Shown here: piece after piece, positions 59,229 to 64,000 of the stretch | Numbering within the stretch: the stretch's first letter is position 1 | Layout of the letters: each line of letters starts with the position of its first letter | DNA from: Qaidamihabitans albus | GTDB lineage: Bacteria; Actinomycetota; Actinomycetes; Mycobacteriales; Pseudonocardiaceae | Length of the DNA: 64,000 nt | Direction of reading: 5' to 3' | Assembly (NCBI RefSeq): GCF_016464705.1 | Contig: NZ_JAEHOB010000002.1 | Span: 496,001-560,000, forward strand | Notes under the pieces: generated by a model | The model's input: the letters and a program-made list of their open reading frames with translations, nothing else | What the model was told of the DNA's origin: nothing | The model's database searches: none | Program-made: the position numbers and the translations under genes

Positions 59229-60488
59229 ATGACGGATGGCGGGCTCGCGGGGACTTTCGAGCGTCTGCTTGGCGCGGAGGCACCGCTGCGGATCACGGCA
59301 TACGACGGCAGTACCGCGGGCAGTGCCGACGCGGAGGCCGAGATCGAACTGCGTTCGCCGCTGGCGCTGAGTTACGCGCTCTCCTCGCCGGGCGAGCTCG
59401 GAATGGCGCGCGCCTACGTGGCCGGCGAGCTGCGCGTCCACGGCGACCTCTACACCATGCTGCGCGCCCTGACCGAGCGGATGGGCGAGCTGAGCGTGCG
59501 GGACCGGATCGCGGTGCTGCGCACACTGGGCCCTCGCTACCTGCGGCGCGTTGAACCGCCGCCGGAGGAGGCGCCCGGCCGGCTGCGGCGGGGGCTGCAG
59601 GGCCTGCGGCATTCGAAGACCCGCGACAGCGAGGCCATCTCGCGGCACTACGACGTCTCCAACCGCTTCTACGAGCTCGTGCTCGGCCCGTCGATGGCGT
59701 ACACGTGCGCGTGCTATCCATCCGACGACGCGTCGCTGGATCAGGCGCAGTGGCACAAGTTCGACCTGGTCTGCCGAAAACTGGGGCTGCGGCCGGGGAT
59801 GCGGCTGCTCGACGTCGGCTGCGGGTGGGGCGGAATGGTCGCGCACGCCGCGGAGCACTACGGCGTGCACGCACTCGGCGTCACCCTCTCGCGCGAGCAG
59901 GCACAGTGGGCGCAGAAGGACATCGTCGCCAAGGGCCTCGCCGACCGCGCCGAGGTGCGCCACCTCGACTACCGCGACGTGACGGAGGGCGGCTTCGACG
60001 CCGTGTCGTCGATCGGGCTCACCGAGCATGTGGGTGCCCGCAGGCTGCCCGCGTACTTCCGCTCCCTGGCGTCGAAGCTGCGGGACGGCGGCCGCCTGCT
60101 CAACCACAGCATCACCCGCCCGAATGACAAGGAACCCAACCGGGTCGGGCAGTTCATCGACCGGTACGTCTTCCCGGACGGCGAGCTGGAAGGCGTCGGC
60201 ACGATCGTGTCCGCCATGCACGACAATGGGTTCGAGGTTCGCCACGAGGAGAACCTGCGCGAGCACTACGCCCGCACGCTGGCGGCGTGGTGCGCCAACC
60301 TCGACGCGAACTGGACCGAGGCGACGCGCGAGGCCGGGGAGCGCCGGGCGCGTGTGTGGGCGCTCTACATGGCCGCGTCACGGCTGTCGTTCGAGCAGCG
60401 CCGGATCGAGTTGCACCAGGTGCTCGGCGTCAAGGTGGGCGCCTCCGGCGATGCCGCGATGCCGCTGCGCCCGGACTGGGGCGTCTGA
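59229..60488 (+). CDS. tmsB: SAM-dependent 10-methylene fatty acid methyltransferase (TmsB-like)
   Basis: This is a cyclopropane-fatty-acyl-phospholipid synthase family protein of 419 residues. The SAM motif LLDVGCGWGGM is near residue 193, preceded by ISRHYDVSNRFYELVLG and SMAYTCACY, and followed by GLTEHVGARRLPAYF. It would methylate the C9-C10 double bond of membrane oleoyl chains. ATG 59229 follows GAGGTGAGGG. Pairing with tmsA favours the methyl-branched product over a cyclopropane. Confidence 0.87.
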   Translation: MTDGGLAGTFERLLGAEAPLRITAYDGSTAGSADAEAEIELRSPLALSYALSSPGELGMARAYVAGELRVHGDLYTMLRALTERMGELSVRDRIAVLRTLGPRYLRRVEPPPEEAPGRLRRGLQGLRHSKTRDSEAISRHYDVSNRFYELVLGPSMAYTCACYPSDDASLDQAQWHKFDLVCRKLGLRPGMRLLDVGCGWGGMVAHAAEHYGVHALGVTLSREQAQWAQKDIVAKGLADRAEVRHLDYRDVTEGGFDAVSSIGLTEHVGARRLPAYFRSLASKLRDGGRLLNHSITRPNDKEPNRVGQFIDRYVFPDGELEGVGTIVSAMHDNGFEVRHEENLREHYARTLAAWCANLDANWTEATREAGERRARVWALYMAASRLSFEQRRIELHQVLGVKVGASGDAAMPLRPDWGV

Positions 60489-60530
60489 GCCCACGGACGT
60501 TGACCACACGGACGGTGAGCCCACCGACGC

Positions 60531-61115
60531 TCACCCATCGCGTACGGCTTGGAGGTAGGCGGCGCCGCGGGGCGAGAGCCGGTATCCGACCTCGAGACTC
60601 TGGGTGAGGCCGATGTTCTTGAGCTTGCGGATGTCGAGCTTGAGTGCCTGCTTCTCCCGGCCGAGCAGGTCCGCAAGGTCGCCCGCCCTTCGGCCGGGAT
60701 GCGCGGCGATGAGTTCGAGAACGGCCCGGGTCCAGGCACCGTGGCTGCTGCGGGCATCCAGCTGGGCCAGCCGGCGACCGATCTGCTCGGCCTGCTCCGG
60801 TGAGAGATCGTCGTCGGCCCCGAGTGCGATCCTGGGATCGGGACCGGCCCAGCGAACTCGGATGCGGTAGGTCGGGTGGTCGTCCGAGCCTCGCAGCGCC
60901 GCCCGGACATCGGCGGCGGACCGCTGTCCCGCCGCGGCCGCATCCGCCTCGCGGATCGCCATCGGGTCGATCGGTTCCACCGACTCCACGGCGATGACGC
61001 CGGCCACCGTGCGCACCGTGTCCCCTGGGCGCACGTTCGGTTTGGCCCACCGGCGGAACACCTGGGTGACCGTGCCTTCGGCGACGCCACGGGCCACGTC
61101 CTGCGACAGGATCAC
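60531..61115 (-). CDS. ASCH-like domain protein with C-terminal winged-helix-like region
   Basis: The N-terminal part (LSQDVARGVAEGTVTQVFRR, RPGDTVRTVAGVIAVESVEP) resembles the ASCH/PUA-like RNA-binding fold. The C-terminal 90 residues (ARSSHGAWTRAVLELIAAHP, RRAGDLADLLGREKQALKLD) look like a helix-turn-helix. The protein could couple RNA binding to regulation; this is inference. The GTG at 61115 is 8 nt after the stop of the HNH gene, so the two may be cotranscribed. 194 residues. Confidence 0.7.
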   Translation of the reverse strand: MILSQDVARGVAEGTVTQVFRRWAKPNVRPGDTVRTVAGVIAVESVEPIDPMAIREADAAAAGQRSAADVRAALRGSDDHPTYRIRVRWAGPDPRIALGADDDLSPEQAEQIGRRLAQLDARSSHGAWTRAVLELIAAHPGRRAGDLADLLGREKQALKLDIRKLKNIGLTQSLEVGYRLSPRGAAYLQAVRDG

Positions 61116-61123
61116 AGCTCACG

Positions 61124-62503
61124 CTACCAAGAGTCCGGCAGGTCGACGGATTGTTCGTCGGCGCCGTCCGGCTCGTCGGACGGGGACGGTTCAGCGGGTT
61201 CGGTGGTTCGCGTGGTCAGGGGTGGCCCGCGGCGGCTGACGTGCCGGCGCCCGGCGGGTGTGGTGACGATCATCGTGCCGGTGGCGGGGTCGTAGTCGAA
61301 GGACCAGCCTGGAGCGTCCTTGAGGTAGTGGTGGTGCTCGCAGCGTGGCGTGAGGTTGTGGGCCGCGGTGACCCCGTTCTGGTCCCAGTCCCTCAGATGG
61401 TCGAGGTCACAGCATTGCGCCGGCCGGGGGCAGCCGATCATCGAGCATTCCCGGTCGCGGACGACGACGTAGTCGCGTAGCGCGGCCGGCGGCCGGTACC
61501 GGGATCTGCCCACGTCGAGCACCGCACCACTGGCGGAATCGGTGAGCACCTTGCGCCACACGCTGTCCGCGTGGGCCATGATCTCGCGAGCGACCGGTCC
61601 CGGAATCGGCCCGTAGCCGGCCAGTTCGCAGCCCTCGTCGCTGATGCCGAGCGCGGTGTCGACGGGTACGTGCAGGACCTGTGCCGCACCGGACCCGCCG
61701 CCGGGACCGGGCTCGTGACCGAGTAGCAGGTCGGCGAAAACGTCCGCCCGGAGCTGGTCGAGAGTGCGCGTCTCGCGGCCACGTTTGCGGGCCTTGGCCA
61801 ACTGGTCGACCCTGCCGTAGCAGCCGGCGGCCACCTCGGCGGGCAGATCGGCGCAGAGGGTGGACACGCTCTCCTCACCGGGGAGCAGTTCGACCTTGCG
61901 TTGCGCCCGGGCACGACGTGCGCGGGCTCGAGCACCGTGCGGATCGACCTTCGTCACGAGGCGGCGGGCGGCATCTCGGAGATTCCGTGGGTCGTTCATC
62001 GTCACCCGGCCGGTGAGGACCTTGTGCACGAGGACGGCGTCCAGTTCGCGTGCGGCGGCGTCCGGCAAGGGACCGGCCACGTCGACGATCCCGCCGGCCG
62101 TCGCGCGCTCCACCTCGCCGGACTCCATCATCGACAGCAGCTGTGGCATCCGCGCGACCAGCGCCTTCGCGCGTTGCAGGCGCTTGTCCGCGGCGTGTCT
62201 GCTCACCCGCAGCTCAGGGGCGACCTCGTCGGCGAGTGAACGGTCACCGCCCCGCAGGACGTCCAGCCGTACCAGCGCGTGCGCCTCAGCGGCGTCCGCG
62301 ATCGCACGTACTCGCCGGGCCGAGACCAGCGTTTCGATCGCCCGCAGATCGTCGAACGAGGCCACCTCCGGTCCGCTCAGCGTGAGCAGGTCCTGCGGCA
62401 ACCAGTGTTCGTCCCCTGGCAGCGCGGGCAGCATCCACTGCTCCGAGTACGGAAGGTCGGCCTCGATACCCGGCTCCAGAAGGTCCACCGCATCTTCATC
62501 CAC
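61124..62503 (-). CDS. DUF222 / HNH endonuclease domain protein (13E12 family)
   Basis: This 459-residue protein is typical of a family with many copies in actinobacterial genomes. An N-terminal DUF222 helical domain (ETLVSARRVRAIADAAEAHA, SRHAADKRLQRAKALVARMP) is followed by an HNH nuclease domain near residues 370-420. That domain shows CSMIGCPRPAQCCDLDHLRD, then NLTPRCEHHHYLK. The HNH residues and cysteines look intact, so it may be active. The biological role of the family is unsettled; some copies lie in mobile DNA, but I see no mobile element here. Confidence 0.88.
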   Translation of the reverse strand: MDEDAVDLLEPGIEADLPYSEQWMLPALPGDEHWLPQDLLTLSGPEVASFDDLRAIETLVSARRVRAIADAAEAHALVRLDVLRGGDRSLADEVAPELRVSRHAADKRLQRAKALVARMPQLLSMMESGEVERATAGGIVDVAGPLPDAAARELDAVLVHKVLTGRVTMNDPRNLRDAARRLVTKVDPHGARARARRARAQRKVELLPGEESVSTLCADLPAEVAAGCYGRVDQLAKARKRGRETRTLDQLRADVFADLLLGHEPGPGGGSGAAQVLHVPVDTALGISDEGCELAGYGPIPGPVAREIMAHADSVWRKVLTDSASGAVLDVGRSRYRPPAALRDYVVVRDRECSMIGCPRPAQCCDLDHLRDWDQNGVTAAHNLTPRCEHHHYLKDAPGWSFDYDPATGTMIVTTPAGRRHVSRRGPPLTTRTTEPAEPSPSDEPDGADEQSVDLPDSW

Positions 62504-62631
62504 CTCGCCAACGTATCGAACAGGTGTTCGATTACCAATGACACGATCAGGTTGTGTGCCGTGGCAGCGGGGCGGCCCGCAGGGGGGCGCCGTCGTTCAC
62601 GTCGCCCGCCGTGCCGTTTAGTCTCCGACCG

Positions 62632-63465
62632 ATGATCGAGCACCTCAGCATTCCGACCCCGGCCGGCACTTTCGACGCCATGGCGGCGGGCCCCGGCGAC
62701 GGCCGGCCGGTGCTGCTCCTGCACGGCTTTCCCGAGGCCGCGCTGGAGTGGGCACACCAGCTCGCGGCGCTCGGCGCGGAGGGCTACCGGGCGGTGGCCC
62801 CGGACCAGCGTGGCTACTCTCCCGGTGTCCGCCCGGAGCGTCCGGCCGACTACGGCATGGACGAGCTGGTCGGCGACGTGCTCGGCATCGCCGACGAGCT
62901 CGGCTGGGACCGGTTTGACCTGGTCGGCCACGACTGGGGCGCCGCGGTCGGCTGGCACACGGCATCGCGGCATCCCGGCCGGCTGCGGACGCTGACGGCC
63001 GTCTCGGTACCGCATCCGGCGGCACTGGCCCGGGCGATCCGCACCGACGAGGACCAGCACCTGCGCTCGGCGTACATGAAGGAATGGCGGCAGACCCCGG
63101 CCACCGAGGAGCGGATGCTCGCCGACGACGCGGCGGCGCTGCGGCGCATGTTCGAGTGGAAGGTGCCGCGGGGCAACGTCGACGAGTACGTGCGGCGGCT
63201 GTCCGAACCGGGCGCGCTGACGGCGGCGCTGAACTGGTATCGCGCCGGCCGCCCCGACGAGCAGATCGGCGTCGTCGAGGTGCCGACGCTCTACGTGTGG
63301 AGCACGGAGGACGTGGCGGTCGGCTCCACCGCTGCGTTCGACACGGAGAACTGGGTGAGCGGGCCGTACGAGTTCCGGATGCTGGAGGACGTCACGCACT
63401 GGGTTCCCGAGGAGGTACCGGAGGCGATGGCCGCACTGCTGCTGGACTTCCTCCCCCGGCGCTGA
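62632..63465 (+). CDS. Alpha/beta hydrolase (epoxide hydrolase-like)
   Basis: The 277-residue protein has HGFPEAALEWAHQ (oxyanion HGFP), the nucleophile elbow VGHDWGAAVGW with Asp as nucleophile, a second acid region in VWSTEDVAVG and a C-terminal histidine in DVTHWVPEE. The Asp nucleophile and HGFP motif favour an epoxide hydrolase or dehalogenase over an esterase. It stands alone between the HNH gene and the last gene. Confidence 0.85.
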   Translation: MIEHLSIPTPAGTFDAMAAGPGDGRPVLLLHGFPEAALEWAHQLAALGAEGYRAVAPDQRGYSPGVRPERPADYGMDELVGDVLGIADELGWDRFDLVGHDWGAAVGWHTASRHPGRLRTLTAVSVPHPAALARAIRTDEDQHLRSAYMKEWRQTPATEERMLADDAAALRRMFEWKVPRGNVDEYVRRLSEPGALTAALNWYRAGRPDEQIGVVEVPTLYVWSTEDVAVGSTAAFDTENWVSGPYEFRMLEDVTHWVPEEVPEAMAALLLDFLPRR

Positions 63466-63591
63466 CAACGCGCTTCCCGCGGTGGCGCTGGCACACGGGC
63501 TGCCGAAATCGATCCAGGCTTGCGCTGGACTCCCGGACGCGCCACACTACGCGAATCGCATTCATATCTACTACGGGGTAGGTACGGCAAA

Positions 63592-64000
63592 ATGGCGAAG
63601 CTACCGGCCCGGCTACTCGCACTTGCCGCCGCAATTCTGCTGCTGAGCGTGCCGACGGTGCCCGGGCACGCCGAGCCGGCGGAGCGCGACGTCATGTTCG
63701 TCGGCAACAACTGGGACGGCACCGTCGACCTGATCGACGCGCGGACTTTCGAGAAGCACCGGCGCATCAACGTCGTACCGGATCTCGACCGGCGCAAGGC
63801 CGCGATGACCCCCGACCAGTACATCGCCATGCTCCTGATCAGGCAGACCGCGGGTGAAGGACACGACCAGCTCGTCGACGACATCATGGTGTCGCCCGAC
63901 GGCCGCACGATGTACGTGTCCAGGCCGAGCCTCGGCGATGTGTCCGCGTTCGACGTCGGCACGGGCGAGCAGCTGTGGTTCACCCGCGTCGACGGCTACC
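63592..64000 (+). CDS. Secreted YncE/beta-propeller-like protein, 3' end missing
   Basis: The first 136 codons are visible. A signal peptide (MAKLPARLLALAAAILLLSV, probable cleavage after GHA) precedes VMFVGNNWDGTVDLIDARTFE and IMVSPDGRTMYVSRPSLGDV, the beta-propeller repeat style of YncE-like proteins. It probably acts outside the membrane; its role cannot be told from this part. The frame is open at the window end. Confidence 0.75.
   Translation, partial: MAKLPARLLALAAAILLLSVPTVPGHAEPAERDVMFVGNNWDGTVDLIDARTFEKHRRINVVPDLDRRKAAMTPDQYIAMLLIRQTAGEGHDQLVDDIMVSPDGRTMYVSRPSLGDVSAFDVGTGEQLWFTRVDGY

Overview
The window is high-GC actinobacterial DNA. It most likely comes from the Pseudonocardiaceae (Amycolatopsis-like): there is a single Emb-type arabinosyltransferase for arabinogalactan, a mycofactocin operon, a tuberculostearate-type tmsA/tmsB pair, frequent GTG starts and dense ATGA/GTGA gene overlaps. 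The lineage is inferred from gene content; no rRNA, tRNA, CRISPR array, transposase or phage gene was seen.

Region 1 (1-21.3 kb) is a large cobalamin (B12) locus interrupted by the arabinosyltransferase gene. On the plus strand lie cobT (cut by the window edge)-cobS, cobL-cobM, cobK and cobN. On the minus strand lie a chelatase-cobO-cobB-cobC operon, cbiD, and a cobG-cobH-cobIJ operon. A cobalamin riboswitch precedes the chelatase operon. Between the chelatase gene and cobO are two tandem 75-bp units, each exactly one 24-residue ORF, abutting each other and both neighbours stop-to-start.

Region 2 (21.3-27.2 kb) is housekeeping-like: a PPOX-fold protein, ilvD with a downstream SDR, a Tex RNA-binding protein and a GreA-like factor.

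Region 3 (27.2-39.7 kb) is a mycofactocin gene cluster: mftR (divergent), mftA, mftB, mftC, two OYE/FadH-type oxidoreductases, ETF alpha, a FixC-like dehydrogenase, a FixX-like ferredoxin, ETF beta, an SDR, mftF and mftE. No mftD is present. Most junctions overlap by 4-11 nt. The ETF/FixCX set suggests a route from mycofactocin-linked dehydrogenases to the quinone pool.

Region 4 (39.7-50.1 kb) holds a VOC protein, a PaaX-type regulator, and an operon for benzoate activation and aerobic benzoyl-CoA epoxidation (boxC, boxB, benzoate-CoA ligase, amidohydrolase) without boxA. It also holds an NDH-2, two small proteins and a 3-hydroxyacyl-CoA dehydrogenase.

Region 5 (50.1-64 kb) holds small regulated ORFs, a LacI regulator with a sugar ABC transporter behind tandem palindromic operators, and a broken flavoprotein remnant. 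After these come a cytokinin-dehydrogenase-like flavoprotein, a MerR-tmsA-tmsB unit, an ASCH-domain protein, a DUF222/HNH protein, an alpha/beta hydrolase and the start of a secreted beta-propeller protein.

The most unusual sequence feature is a family of six palindromic repeats, each exactly 46 bp (1691, 9002, 17509, 21817, 27165, 31449). They sit mostly between convergent genes, supply stop codons to both neighbours, and show paired changes in both arms. One copy is read through in frame inside the mycofactocin operon.
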